Assembly: GCF_028502605.1 (NCBI RefSeq)
Contig: NC_079237.1
Location: 3,906,001-3,970,000, forward strand
Origin: Trichoderma breve
Lineage: Eukaryota; Ascomycota; Sordariomycetes; Hypocreales; Hypocreaceae
Direction: 5' to 3'
DNA length: 64,000 nucleotides
The notes below the pieces were generated by a model, which saw only the letters and a list, made by a program, of their open reading frames with translations, was not told the DNA's origin and did no database searches. Shown here piece after piece: positions 1 through 12,377 of this stretch. Position 1 is the first letter of the stretch. The number at the start of each line of letters is the position of its first letter. The translations under genes and the position numbers were made by a program.

Positions 1-1021
1 TTTGGAATATGCTCACAATACCTCCTTAGGTAGGGCACTGGATTAGGTATCTTTATCAATCTCTATATATTCAAGCAGTAGTCCAAACAGTCTTTAAAAA
101 AAGCCTTCGGCCCTGCTCCGACATTCTAATACTATAAACTCTTCTTACTCCTTATGTTTGTCAGAATAAGCGTCTGTGTCTACAGGCTACGTTACTAGCG
201 CTTAGATCTACTGCAGGTAAGGCCTTGCAACAGGTACCAAAGTGGAGAGAAAAAAACAGCGCCGCCCGCTGTATACAAATTATTATCTTGTATAGAGGAT
301 AATAACCAAATAAGGGGGTTTCTTTCTACTGTATGCGGCATGATTAACTGTCCGATGAAGTCGTCGGATTTGATACTAGGCCGTTATGCCTATGTCAAAC
401 TAGTCAAGTACCTAGTAACAAGGATGAAGAGTCGAAAAACAGCCTTACACAGTACTGCGATACAAAGAGTGCTGTTCCTCAGTACCAGTCAGTACCTAAT
501 GGGCTCTTAAAATACATAGCAAAGTCATGTATACCTAGTACCAAATAGTCACAGACAGGAAAAAAAGATTGGAAAGATTGGGAAGATTGAGAAGATCCAG
601 CAAGTACATTACTACAAAAGTCGCTGCAGAGAAGGAAAAAAAGGGAACCTAGTATTACTCATTGGCATATTACCAGAAAAAGGAATTCTGCATCCGACCA
701 GGAAAATAAGCTATCGAATTATGGTGTAGGAAGACGCAGTCAATCACTGTTATCCAACCGGAAGAAATACTCGGTCCGCACCCCCGAACCCGGTCGATGC
801 AAAAGTCCGTATTACAACAAGAATTAATAGCCATCCTTGGTAGTAGAGCTAATGCTGTACAGCACCGTATAAGGCAGGTCAGTATAACATGAATGAAACT
901 AATTATAACAAGTCTTCAAGTAGTTATAAATATTATTTTCTCTACTCTGCCCATTTCTTTTCTCTATCCCCTCCTGTAAAGTAATATAAAAACATATTTG
1001 GAAGTTACATACTGAGCAAGT
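1..1021. other. intergenic, no gene seen
   Basis: No convincing coding region on either strand. Positions 546-600 hold purine-rich AAGATTG-like repeats. The last 120 bases are TC-rich and then A-rich, as is usual for a fungal promoter, and lead into the secreted-protein gene at 1022. Confidence 0.6.
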
Positions 1022-1813
1022 ATGTCTTTACTTCGTACCCTGAGTTCAGCTGTCCTTTTGGCACTTGTTGCCTCTGGTAAGCAGATTATCCTCGATGTGA
1101 GTTTATTCTATGCTTCGTTATGAAACGTATATCTAAATCTGTTGATAGTTTGATGATATTGCTATATCAAATGACCATGGATGTGCCAATTCGACCCTGA
1201 TTAACACGTCACCCTACCATGTAAGTTTGTTTTTAACCTTAATTATTATTTGAACTTAAGCTAATGAGTCCTAGGGCATAGCTATTCCAGGTCTGGTTCT
1301 TAATGCTACTAAAACTCCAGCTTGCAGCTCCTTGTTGGACCAGGATATGAGCATAGCATTGTTTGGCCGGGCAACTTCGCCAACAAATGTTTTATTTTCC
1401 CAAGGCACACTGGATGCCCAGATTATCTTTGATATAAGTGTAAAGTTCGAAGCTTTGATAAACGAAGCTACTTTTGACATATTGCCTGTTTTTACAAACA
1501 CCGAGGTAAATAATAGTCTGAGATTAGGATTGAACTATGCTAACCTATGTCGAAGCTCAATTCAAGCAACGTAACTGTCATTGTAAACACTTTGCAGTCC
1601 GATTTTGGCAATGTTAATGTCGAGAACCAATTTCAATTTCACACTGGAACAGATGGACTGGGCCCTTACCATATTAATGTCTCCTCAAATGGTGCTGAAT
1701 ACCAGTTCCTTGAGATCTCAGTAACAATACCGTCTGGAAACACATCCCTTCCCGGACAATCTAGGTCCTCTGCATTCTTTGTCGATAGCCTTATCTTGGA
1801 GAACATAGACTAA
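1022..1813 (+). CDS. small secreted protein, unknown function
   Basis: Four exons (1022-1096, 1149-1220, 1275-1505, 1556-1813), all joined in phase 0 at GT-AG introns, give 211 residues. The N-terminus MSLLRTLSSAVLLALVASG is a typical signal peptide and there is no later membrane segment, so export is likely. The mature part is rich in beta-strand-like alternation, has several N-x-S/T glycosylation sites and ends in FFVDSLILENID, which resembles the last strands of fungal jelly-roll or lectin-like extracellular proteins. I recognise no family. The first intron begins just after the signal peptide. It could be an extracellular effector or wall protein, but nothing here shows that. Confidence 0.7.
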
Positions 1814-3226
1814 AGATTAGACTTCACGCTTTTATATAGTCAATCTAGGTGAATGATACTGTTGAAAATAGGGGCACCGACTTAGTAGAAGTAGCAGTAC
1901 CTGGTCGGTCAGGGGTCAGCCCGGGCTACAGCCATAAGTAGAGCGGTTCTTCCCAGTAGGCTAGAGCAAAATACTAAGGGCCAATTGACATACAATTCAA
2001 CAGATACAACGCAATCTCTTTTATTGTGAAGGTGATCGGCCGACAGGATGAGAAATAGCGTAATTACATGCATGCACGTTTTATAAAAGCACGGAGGTAG
2101 CTGATTCCCAATTCAGGGAATGTTTTCTCTTCTTGTGGATTATAAACACTCCTGTGCGCTCACTTGAACGAATTAGACTGCCAATTCATATTAACACACT
2201 ACAACCACAAGTAGGTTAATTACCATTGACACACTCTCTTTGTTTTACGCTAAAGGCTACTCTCCCAAATAATCCAGCGTGATCTATCCGCCAACGTCAA
2301 CCAGGACATTTCTGTGTTTTCAACGACTTTTGTCTTCCTTTGGACCACGTGCTTTACGGATCATTATCTATACGGTTCACCATAGTCAGAGCATCACAGC
2401 AGGATATAGGGTGATTAGATAAAATCTTTTGTCTTCAGTGATCAAGATAGAGTGTAATTCAGGAAGCTAACAAAGATACGGATTTTGATAGGCTGGGTAA
2501 CGGGAGGTATGTAAAGCCAGAACCCAGAAATGCGCCAATGAAGTACGTATATCCCCAGGTATTATACTTCAAGTCGAAATTATGGATGCCGCTAGTTATT
2601 GCACATGTTTGTGTAAACCGAGATATTATTCCCTATTCGCCACTTCATAAATATATCCTGTAATGGAAACGAAATATGTTATGAATTCTGGGCTAGCTTG
2701 CTTTATATACTTATAAGCCGGGCGAAGACAACTATGGAGCAGAATATTCTCTGAGCAGGGGGTTTCTCGTATTTCTAATACATATTGACTAACAAGCTAA
2801 TACTTGCCGATGCTCAGCTAATCTAATAAGCGCTGAGTAATTGATCAACTGGACGGGAGCTTTCCCTATTTGTACAGAAATACTTCTTTTGGATAATGGT
2901 GCGCGTTGCCCGGAGCATTGTGTGATGCTTATAACATAAGCTTCTAGATACTCAGCGATTTATGCTTGTCCTAGCTTGTGGGCTGTAGACTATCCGTATG
3001 CTTATCACCGAATTTGTAAGTCCGATGCTCGGGTTTTCTTGACGTTCCTGATCTAATTTTTACCCCTGTAGCAATGGCCTAGCCCCATTCTTCGCTATAG
3101 GCAAATATGGTAACGTATATATATTCCTATTCATCGCTACCCTTTCGGATTCTTGGAGAGTACTAGAACAACATATAATAATAGTCCAATCACAAGTCAT
3201 TTTCACAGGGCAAAGTTTTTTCTACA
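1814..3226. other. intergenic, 1.4 kb, no gene seen
   Basis: All six frames are broken by stops and no family is recognisable. Base composition is ordinary, so this is not a RIP-mutated repeat. It separates the two secreted-protein genes; the promoter of the next gene must lie at its right end. Confidence 0.55.
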
Positions 3227-4261
3227 ATGCATTTTGCAAGCCTTTCTGTTGTATTTGCCAGTTTTGGCGCTTTGGTTTCCAGTTTGCCCACAGAACCAGC
3301 CAGTCACGCCTCTAAGGCCCTGCGAGATGTCATTGTCTTCCCGAACAACACATGGGTTGAGAATATTGCCGTACGATCCAACGGCAATCTTCTCGTTACT
3401 CTCATCAACTTGCCTGAGGTCTGGGAGGTCGAACCGCTTTCTGGATCTGCTAAGCTGGCATACTCGTTCCCTAACGCTAATGTAAGTTTGGGAATTGCAG
3501 AAGTGGGACATGACGTGTTTGCTGTCAATGTTGGAAACTTTTCGGGAGCGGGCGTGGGTGTACCCGGCAGTTGGAGCATATGGACTCTAGACTACAACAC
3601 TGGGAATCCCAGCTCAAAAAAGCCATCAGGGAAGGAAATTGCGATTCCGCCGGCAGTTTTCCTAAACGGTCTTGCCGCCCTATCTACCAAACCCGGTGTT
3701 GTTCTTACAGGCGACTCTTTCCTTGGTCAAGTCTTTGCAGTAGACATCTTTAGCGGCCATTACAGCGTCGCCATCGATGTTCCAGAGTTCAAACGCAACA
3801 CAACTGCAGCACTACAGCTTGGCATCAATGGCATGAAGATCCACGGTGGATCTCTATACTTTACGAACTCTTTGCAGTCTCCGCTCCTTGCCAAGATACC
3901 ATTGTCCGTCAACGGGAACGCTGCTGGCCCAGTGAGAACCATCGCGAAGAGCGCGCAGTACCCAATTGACATAGGATTCCAAGCCGATGATTTTGCGCTA
4001 GATGCTACGGCTGAGCACGCGTGGGTTGCGACGAATCCTTCTAATTTTATCGTCCGAATCACGACTGCCACAGGGAAACAGCAAATTGTAGCCGGTGGGA
4101 AGTCGGACCAGACAGTTGCTGGTGCGACAAGCGCAGCCTTTGGAAGGAATTGGTATGATAAGCAGATATTGTACATCGTCACCGATGGAGGATTGGCCGA
4201 CCCAAGTTCAGCTGGAGTTACAGGTGGCAAGATTATAGCTCTTGATACTACAAAGGTATGA
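3227..4261 (+). CDS. secreted six-bladed beta-propeller protein, SMP-30/gluconolactonase-like
   Basis: A single exon encodes 344 residues beginning with a signal peptide (MHFASLSVVFASFGALVSS) ending near residue 20. The rest fits the SMP-30/TolB-like propeller seen in many fungal secreted proteins: repeated blades such as VENIAVRSNGNLLVTLI near 44-60, an NGMKIHGGSLYFTNS segment near 201-215 and DDFALDATAEHAWVATNP near 251-268. Family members include lactonases and sugar-acid esterases, but many fungal ones have no known substrate and I cannot confirm the metal-binding residues. It lies next to the aromatic cluster yet is probably extracellular, so a role in that pathway is uncertain. Confidence 0.75.
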   Translation: MHFASLSVVFASFGALVSSLPTEPASHASKALRDVIVFPNNTWVENIAVRSNGNLLVTLINLPEVWEVEPLSGSAKLAYSFPNANVSLGIAEVGHDVFAVNVGNFSGAGVGVPGSWSIWTLDYNTGNPSSKKPSGKEIAIPPAVFLNGLAALSTKPGVVLTGDSFLGQVFAVDIFSGHYSVAIDVPEFKRNTTAALQLGINGMKIHGGSLYFTNSLQSPLLAKIPLSVNGNAAGPVRTIAKSAQYPIDIGFQADDFALDATAEHAWVATNPSNFIVRITTATGKQQIVAGGKSDQTVAGATSAAFGRNWYDKQILYIVTDGGLADPSSAGVTGGKIIALDTTKV

Positions 4262-4960
4262 GCTGGTACCTGGTAGAAGATGGGCATAACAGATTTACGT
4301 TTCGCAACAAGGTACTTAATAAATCTTGCCACATATATAATAGACATGTAAACAGCAATATATGCTTATAGATTAATAAACACACACTCTCGAGGGATAT
4401 ATTACACTTAAAGCCATTTGTAAAGTTCGCAATGAAGGTTGAAAGGTTAACTTACATCTATGCGTCTGTATCCCGACAGCTTCTACCCAGGGCAAAATAG
4501 CGCTGTGCCGTTGTGGAGGAGTGTCGCACTTTTTAATGAACGGAAAGCACTATACCATTGTAGAAGAGCGCTATATTTGGTATAGGTACATACTTAATGA
4601 TGACGGGAACCCGACGTTGATGGAAAGATTCCTTGTGCTGCCTGACTTAACCAGCCCCACTTGGACAGTTCAGTATCTATGGATCACAGATGCATTTGCC
4701 GCCACATAACACATACACAAACATGTTCGCGATATATGCTGATTAAGTTGTTATTAAGATTTAGCTTTACGGAAATAGCAGTAGTGCTTACCTATCCAAT
4801 GCGCAATTAGATGACCTGATGGAATTATCGGCTGATCCATCTCTTTCGCCTTCTCCTATTTCCCGGCGACTCCTATTGCTGTTCTTTTATCGTGTTTCGA
4901 AAAGGTTGATCCGTCTAGCATCCCCTGGATGGTACTATACATCACCCCGAATTAACCACC
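4262..4960. other. intergenic and promoter of the alpha/beta hydrolase
   Basis: A 62-codon open frame at 4521-4709 has no recognisable content. The last 150 bases are CT-rich and act as the likely promoter and leader for the hydrolase at 4961, whose start is in good context (CACCATGG). Confidence 0.5.
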
Positions 4961-5840
4961 ATGGCAGAGAGACAACACCCGGTATTGATGATGCTCCACG
5001 GCAGTGGGCACGGTCACCCGAAATATTTCGAAGCCCTACAGAACATGTTCGAAACGGAGGGATTTAGCATAGTTTCTGGCACCAATCCCTCAGACGGCGG
5101 TAGTAACTTCGCCCCGGGCCAATCGTTCTACGATGACGCTGCATATTGGAGGGAGAAGATCTTATCAGTCATTAATAATGAGCAAGATGTGGTACTTTTC
5201 ATGCATTCGGTTGCAGGACCGCTGGGAATAGAAGCCGCAAAGGGGCTTGGAAAAGCAGACCGAAAGAAGTCGGGTAGAAAGGGCAGTGTCGTCCATCTTA
5301 TATTTCTGGCTGGCTATCTACCCAACGAAGGTGGCCATGTTTTTTCTTTTTATGATGGTACACGTGCAACTTGCCCAACGAGAGCAGCATTCCGAAATGT
5401 ATGTCACATACCTAAGAAATCAAGATGACTCCTGTTTGCGAGAATTCGAAATCAGCGCCCTGCTAATAGCTCGTCAGGTGAATGGAGCCGACGTTCTCGA
5501 CCTTCTTCCATTTTACGACCACTTTTATTCCGACTTAAATAAGGAGGAACAGGACTACTGGAAACAATATATGAGCTATCAAACTCCCGACTTTTTTACA
5601 TTACCATTGACTCATGCTACTTGGAAAGACGTACCATGTAGCTGGATATACACAGAGCTCGACGAGATCATACCCGTAGATATTCAAAGAAAAGGCGTTC
5701 TAGAAGCCGAAACTGCAACTGGGATTCCTATACGAACGTTTAGCTTACAGTCTGGCCACTCACCATTCCTAAATATGCCGGGTAAGCCGGTTGAAATTGT
5801 CAGGACGGTTTATAGCGAAAATAATTTATGTGCCAAATAA
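4961..5840 (+). CDS. alpha/beta hydrolase
   Basis: Exons 4961-5398 and 5478-5840 (79-bp intron, GTATGT...CGTCAG) give 266 residues. An HGSG oxyanion-type motif lies at 13-16, the nucleophile elbow MHSVAG puts Ser at 83, and Asp208 (TELDE) and His240 (SGHSPF) complete a plausible triad. The elbow lacks the usual first Gly, which is common in the fungal esterase/C-C hydrolase group with a VVxxHSxGG signature. There is no signal peptide, so it is cytosolic. It opens the aromatic cluster and points towards the convergent flavoprotein gene 126 bp away. It may hydrolyse an aromatic ester or lactone feeding the pathway; the substrate is inference. Confidence 0.8.
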
Positions 5841-5966
5841 GCTGTAACACAATATGCATATGAGATTCTAGAGAGAAATATTAGAAGCAGAAGCAACAAA
5901 AGACGGAAACCCATATTTCCCTACATATCAAATTGCCTAGCGCAATACTGACGGATTCCTAGATAT

Positions 5967-7551
5967 CTATCCTATCCATTCATGGTGCATAGCCTCTACT
6001 ACATCGTATTTATATACCCACTCCGTCATGGTTGGATCACTCCATTGATTCGGACTTTCATCGAACGGAAAGTCTTTCAGTTCTACAGCTAGTGCCGCAT
6101 CTCTAGCCTGCTGAACTGGCCCATCAGCGAAATGCATGATCAGTCCGTGCGCAATACTAGCCTCATGTACGGCTTTGACTCGAGGAATACGAATCTTCGT
6201 CCATTTGTCAATAATATCAACGAGATCTTCTGGCTGTGACATATGCCGTAGAGCAACAGCGAGGGCGGCAGCGTCCTCAACAGCCATGGCCGCTCCAAGA
6301 GCCATGTAGGGAGTCATAGCATGTGCAGCATCACCGGTTAAAATGGTGCGCCGTGAATCAGAGGCCCATCTATCCGGGACGTCAATGGACTGGATGGGCC
6401 ACTCCACGGCTTCATCTACCAGATCTAGCAATCTCATCAAGCTAGACGAATTAACGATATAATTCTTTCCCTCATAGAGATAAACCAACGTCCAGATAGA
6501 ATAACTTACCATGGATCCCACCCGTTGAATTGCGATTTCATCTGTGTTAAACCGTCTGAAGATAGGTTCTGGATAGTTGAAGATGGTTCAGGATGCGTTA
6601 AGACCATGTTGTAGCGCTCTCCGCCTGCAATAGCATATGCCATGACATGACGATTATGGCCCACCCTAATACGCAATGTATTGTTAATTCTGCTGTTCAT
6701 GAAACCATAAGTTCATAATAATCACCAAAGGTTAAGAGACGGCTTCTCCGCGATCCAGCTAATCAATGGATCGGCTTTGATCGCGGCCATCGACACGGTA
6801 CAACGGTATGCTGCTAGACCGTGACCTTCAGGGCCTTTGTCATTGATACTATTCAACGCCTTTCGAGCGATGGATTTTAATCCTATATAGAGCAAGAAAG
6901 CCTGTTACTTCTATGATAAAATGCAATGGCGATGGATAGAGAGGGTGGGGGCTAGTTCCATACCATCAGCAGCAATAATAAGGTCAGCGTCCACAACTGT
7001 GCCATCTTCGAACGTTACGCTAGCATTGTTGAAATCGTAACTTTTTGCTTTGCGATTGAGGATTACTGGTACTTTCAGTTCCTTGGTTCGTTGATATAGA
7101 GCATCATGGAGATGTGCGCGGTGGGTGACATAATAAGGCGATCCGTATTTCTGAAGAATTTCCGAGCCCAGTTTGGCGTGGCCTATAACACATCCATCCT
7201 GCCAGCGGCGCCAAGTGATACCGCTAGGTCGGATGGATTGACGTTCTAATGCCGCTTGGAGACCCCATGAATGAAGAATGCGAGATGAGTTTGGTGGAAT
7301 CTGGATCCCTGCACCAATCTAGTTTATGTGTAAGTATGAGATTTGTCCACTGTATTGGATTCGCTTTATACTACCTCACTGAGCTGTGGCGCTTGCTCAT
7401 AAAGAGTTACGTTATGGCCATCTTGCTTTAGAGCAATGGCAGCAGCCAGGCCACCAACTCCACCTCCGATAATAGCAATGGTCAGTTTGATGGGTGAAAC
7501 CGGGTGGCTGGCTGATTCATTAATCGAGAAGGGTTTTGCAGAAGTCTCCAA
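5967..7551 (-). CDS. FAD-dependent monooxygenase, salicylate/3-hydroxybenzoate hydroxylase-like
   Basis: Five exons on the minus strand (7551-7375, 7318-6964, 6882-6726, 6665-6510, 6441-5967) encode 439 residues. The Rossmann motif GGGVGG is at 29-34, AYRCT lies mid-protein, LNLWVGHNRHVMAY crosses exons 3-4, and the second FAD motif GDAAHAMTPYMALGAAM is at 318-334. These are hallmarks of group A flavoprotein hydroxylases close to salicylate hydroxylase and 3-hydroxybenzoate 6-hydroxylase. Next to gentisate dioxygenase, the likely product is gentisate, from 3-hydroxybenzoate or salicylate; decarboxylating salicylate 1-hydroxylation to catechol is the alternative. The usual Gln of the PYxAQGA motif is Leu here. 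The last intron can be read through by mistake because an in-frame ATG precedes it. Confidence 0.88.
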
Positions 7552-8465
7552 ATTAGGGGTTATTATATCAGCTGATAATAGCCGTTTTATAAAGTTGTAA
7601 GAACCTGTGGGATAGCTAGGAAGCTGTTATAATTAACTGTCAGTTAGAGCCTCGCTGGATTAAATAGAGGAAGAGATGAAACAGCTTGCCTTAATATTTT
7701 CCAAACAGGTGTCCATTGTAAGCTATATCAGTAAATAGTATCGTCAATCTCGAAATGCTTTAGTCCACAAGAATACCATGAGACTCAGCAATCCGAATAG
7801 AGGTAGGTATATATAAATCTCGCCAAATTCTGATCAAGCATGCTCCCTCATTACTGACACAGAATTCATATCTTGTGGATGATTATCGGGTCACACCAGT
7901 CACAAAATACGCGTTACTGACTAACAAGATGTCAGACATCTTACAAGATGCCCGATTCTCGGTAGATTGCAAGATGAGCCTCTAGAAGTCCAATCTCGGA
8001 AGGTCTTTGCGAAGAAACTCGCACGTCGGCTTTTGATCCGATATTGTACCATATCAGACTCGGAAGGTCTTAGCGCGGAATTGTAGCAGCCGACTTTCAA
8101 TCCGACATCGTTATTTCGGACTCCGTCCCGAGCCAGCCTGTTGATACACGGTTTAAGCAAATTAGTTTCTCCTCTCATTCGATGAATATTAGCATTGTAC
8201 TAGTACATTCTACGATGAGTTACTTTGTTTTCACAAAGTATGAGAATGGAAGACGATGGTCTGATAGTTCTAGAATCTTGGTGCAATTCTTGTTCACCTA
8301 CTGCTTAGTACCCTCGATAACGGACTACTTCAGAATTAGAATTGCAAATAGCATCATGTATCCGACAATATTCGTCACATGTGGCTGATTTGGATGCACA
8401 CATTGATTGCTACCATTACGCCTAGTCAATGTGAGTTTGTATAGCGAAGTGTGAATTGGAAAATA
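7552..8465. promoter_or_regulatory. upstream region of the flavoprotein gene with a CGG-rich direct repeat
   Basis: This 0.9-kb stretch holds no gene. It lies between the start of the minus-strand flavoprotein gene and the 3' end of the regulator. Two related copies of a roughly 52-bp block occur at 7992-8044 and 8057-8108, each starting with CTCGGAAGGTCT and ending with ATCCGA. CGG triplets in pairs are the usual targets of Zn2Cys6 proteins, so this may be a regulator-binding region. Confidence 0.45.
7992..8108. repeat. imperfect direct repeat, two copies, 64-bp period
   Basis: Copy 1 (7992-8044) and copy 2 (8057-8108) share TCGGAAGGTCTT at the left and TTTGATCCGA / TTCAATCCGA at the right, with diverged centres. 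Both contain CGG/CCG triplets in opposite orientation, and a further CGGACTCCG palindrome follows at 8117-8125. Confidence 0.6.
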
Positions 8466-11254
8466 TTATTCGGCTAAGATGTCGTTACCGATGGAGAGAT
8501 CTATCGGTAATGAATCAATCCAACTATAATCCAGAGGCATCTGATCAAACTCAACCCCAGGGAAGAGAGTGGTGGTCGCAGTAGGATCACCCCAAGTGGA
8601 TAAATTCGGAGGCTCCGAGTAAGAATTCGTTTCCCCCATGATCTCTTGGTTAAGCAATTGCAGTGAAGTTAAGCAAAGCTTGGCAGATCGACAGAACTGA
8701 GAAAGATCTTCTATCATAATAAGAGCACGGTGCCAGCATCTGTTTATCGACATTGAAGATGCAGTGCCTTGTAAGGCCTTGAATCGCCGAGCAGGGATGA
8801 GAACAATGGAGGCCGTATAAAGAACTAACGAATGATCGGTCAACAGGTTTGGGAGGAAACAGAAAAATTAAGCAAAAAGTATGTAAAGAGATGTATGAAC
8901 TCACAAAAAGTTTGAAACCACCACGCAGGGAGTGCTTCAATGGAAAAATGAGGAAAATTCTCTTTCCGCCAAGCCCACACGAGATCGATCATTGCAATAG
9001 CACTGTTGATGCATCTTTGGGCACAGGGAATCCCCATGTCACGAGAAAGAGACGTTTCATACTCGCCATTCGCTGAGTCGAGCCCGTATGCCTCCGATGT
9101 TAGTAGGAGAGCCAAGATCGGCCGAAATAACAAGATACGGATTTGCAGATAACTAATGATGTTAGTCTCCATGTCGCTGGTACAAACTAGGCCAATGGTT
9201 CAATGATTATTCACCGTAAATATAACACATTTGCTTGCCGTATTAGAACAGGGTCGTCTTTGTTAGCAACGACAGAGTCAGTGGACCGTGTTTGAAGACA
9301 CAAAGGTAGCGTCTCTTTCCAGTGACGCAAAGAATTATCGATTCGCAGTACGGTATTGAAGTCAAGTATGTCGAGGCGAGCTTGCGGGCTGAGATCAGAG
9401 CGGGGAGCAAAAGAACTAGACGGATCTCGGGAGTACACTATCGCTAACATATCTCCTGTGATTGAATAAAGTTTCATCGATTCAGAAAAAAAGTCCATCC
9501 TCGAGGCATAGCAGTCTGACAGTGAACCTTTTGCTCTATCAGCGGCAGAAGGTGAAAAGACATGATCACTGCCAGCGCTTTGAGGTAGTGGGACGGCCAT
9601 TGAGTCAGTCTTGCTGATTGTCATGGGACGGCCTTGTGTCATGGAAACCATACTGTAGAATTAAAATAAATCTTTTCTCTGCATGCTTCTAGGTAGAAAG
9701 TCGTGTTATAGGAGTAACTTACCGGTCTAGAAAGACACAGCCATGCCAGAGTCGTTGGCTGAGTTTTCGATCACTCTCTTTCTCAAATCGGAGGTATGCT
9801 GGCTCTGGTAGATGCAAGCCAATAGACTGGGCGATACGAATAGCCAAGCCAATAACCACCCAGCATCGATAAGACGATTCTGTGCTCTGTAAATATTGTG
9901 CAAGAAGAAGACACGCCTGAACGATTTCAAGAGAACCACCCCCAAAGGAGCTCATCTGAAGCAACTGTTCAGCTCTCCGAAAGAAGATGTTGGCGGCGAA
10001 ACTCTGATCAGCTACGAACCGACGCCGGAGCTGACAGGTTAGAGCAAAAATAGCGTTTACACAACAGAGTAGTATATGATTTGGACGGCAGACATGTTCG
10101 TCTTCTGTCGACCATAGTTTTTCATAATACTCTTGAAAGCTTGCGCGATCAACAAAGGGGTATAGAATGTGAATCTCATTCCAGTACGTGTTCATCATAT
10201 CATCTGCCGCGCTCCGTGAGGGAAGCACACAGAGTTCTGCCAATGAGTCTAGCCGCTGTGGAAACAGTAACTCATTCTGTTTGTGATCGGACAAGATGCC
10301 GACGCCAAGTCCAGGTAAAGAGAGTCTCGAAGCTACAGCATCCTTTACTTGCTTAGTGAAACTTGCAGCGCTGGAGCTGCCCTCTGGATATGCATGTTCA
10401 GATGACCCATGGTTACCCATAGCATCAACACCTTGAGCCGGATATCTGGGTGAAGAGTAAAACTCAAGACCGCCGTCTTTTTTATTCGTGGAAACGGTGT
10501 TGGACGGCGTGACAGGGGTGGTGAGAGCCACTGTGTGAGACTTTGTATAAATTGTTTCCTAGTGAGTATAAGGCGTCATGAGTTATGATGAGCTGCGAAA
10601 ATATGGGAGCGTCATGAATTCATACATACATTCTGTTGAAGTCGCTCTTCTCCAGAATATCTCGGTGGTGGGCTCAAGGGTGATGAATTTGCTTGAGGGG
10701 AGGCGTTCACATCCTCATGCCCTTGGGAAGCGGCAGGCCGACTAAAATTAGTAGCCGCAGCTGCTGATTCAAACATTCGCAACCGACTCTCTAGAGCTGC
10801 CACGTAACTATGTATCAAGTCAGAACTAGCAGCACATACATGTAAAGACGGTAAAGCCATAAGTACTCATGAGAATATGCAGTCTTGACGCGCTCGGGTT
10901 TGTAGACGCAGTTTGGAGCCGGTCGTCGGCGTCGACGACAAGCGCCGCATCCTAGATTGGAATAATAATCAGATATTAGTATCAAGTATGTATATGAGTA
11001 CGGCCTGTCCTTCCATTCAAGAAAATTAAGAATGGTTACTAACGAGGCTGAACGCCATCGCATTTCACTTTTCGTTGTCGGCACTCTTCGCAGGCAACAG
11101 AGATTTTAGGTCGTTTGGGCCACCGTTCAGCAAAGCTTTCGAACTCTCCATTGTTATGGGCATTTAGATCAGAGCCTTTGAGATTGTTGCTCTGGCCTTG
11201 TGTCGCGGTCGCCGGTGCCGAAGACTGGGGATTATCCTCTCCCATCATACTCAA
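8466..11254 (-). CDS. Zn2Cys6 transcription factor with fungal-specific TF domain (gentisate-cluster regulator candidate)
   Basis: Seven exons (11254-11044, 10951-10867, 10807-10630, 10558-9723, 9652-9215, 9152-8905, 8824-8466) encode 784 residues. The binuclear zinc cluster uses Cys55, 58, 65, 72, 75 and 85 (CEECRQRKVKCDG, then CGACRRRRR) and is interrupted by an intron after KCDGVQP. A linker (DYVAALESRLRMF) follows. The middle homology region is clear: DEIHILYPFVDRASF-like segment, FLDRMVSMTQGRP near the exon 4/5 junction and LRYLQIRILLFRPIL at exon 5/6. It is nuclear by family. Its place between the flavoprotein and fumarase genes makes it the best candidate activator of this cluster, presumably responding to an aromatic acid; that is inference. 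Confidence 0.88.
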
Positions 11255-12377
11255 TACTTGCTAATAAGAGAGAATAGAAGCATACGTATAAAAGTGCGGG
11301 CGAGTAAGTGCAGTTTATGTTGAAGAAACAGGGCTTAATATTATTGCCTAGGAAGAGACGCTAAATGTGATAGTTGAGAACCACGAATCTCAATGGTTGA
11401 TCTCCTGAATTATGATGTAGAAGCAGCTCGCCTGGAAAGTCCGGGGACCCCGCACGCCACAAACTGCTAAAACAGCCGCTAACTTGAATTGCATTATACA
11501 GAGGTAGAGAAATGCCTGGTGAGAATAAATCTGGATGTGTCACCCAAAGGAGGGGTTTCCTAGTGGCATCTAGCTTGTGGCATAATGATTATCCGTTGGG
11601 TATAGATCGTCCTTCTTTGCTATACGAGACAAGTAAAGCGTATACACATTTAACATTCCAGTTAGACTATAGCTAAGTAATTGTTTTGCTGAATATTGCA
11701 ATTCCTTTATTGAGTTACTCTGCGCAATATTATCCAACTCCAGGTCAGGCTGAAGGAGTAGAAGAATTAATATCTTGCAGCCTTTGCTGGGGCATGTTGT
11801 AAGGAAATTATATGTATCTACTCAAAACGCCGCATAACTACCTTCCAGCGATATGGAGATGTTTTAAGTCCAAAACATAAATAGATCATGGCAATGGGTA
11901 TAAATTGATTTGACATCACTCTGGCATGGCTGATAACAGGGTGTCCAATGAACTTGGATTTGGAAAGGAAGCTCGGCTGCTTCGCCGAACTCTCTCCACA
12001 TTTTTCCATCTAACCTGCAATGCCTCACCTGGTTGGGGCCATTAAAACTCGGGGCGCTCCCGAACTTTTTAGTGTCATATTCCGGATGGCTGGCTATGAG
12101 TATAATGTCACGGTAAACGTAGTCCACACCATAATAGTTGTAGCTAAGTTGTTGATTTTTTTCCCGTACGGGCCGTGTACTAAAATCTGTGAAATGTTCG
12201 GGCTCTAATTCGGTTGTTGAATGCTTTACTAGAATGGGTCGCAGATACTTGTAGGAGGTGAGCATTTACTTAAGTCAAATAGTAAAGGATGATTACATTT
12301 ATTACATACTACTCTTTCCATGATTGTGTTCCAAATCTCGATTCAAATATTACACCGCATCAATAGTGGAAAAAATC
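11255..12377. other. divergent promoter region between regulator and fumarase, 1.1 kb
   Basis: No recognisable gene. A 133-codon open frame on the minus strand (11864-12265) has no family resemblance and no good splice extension, so I do not call it. The region serves as upstream sequence for both the regulator (minus) and the fumarase (plus). Confidence 0.5.

Noticed and set aside
3760..4347. 195-codon antisense frame over the propeller gene
   Set aside because: It is a shadow of the plus-strand coding sequence; the plus frame has a signal peptide and family features.
11864..12265. 133-codon minus-strand open frame as a gene
   Set aside because: No recognisable domain, no good start context or splice extension, and it lies in the divergent promoter region.
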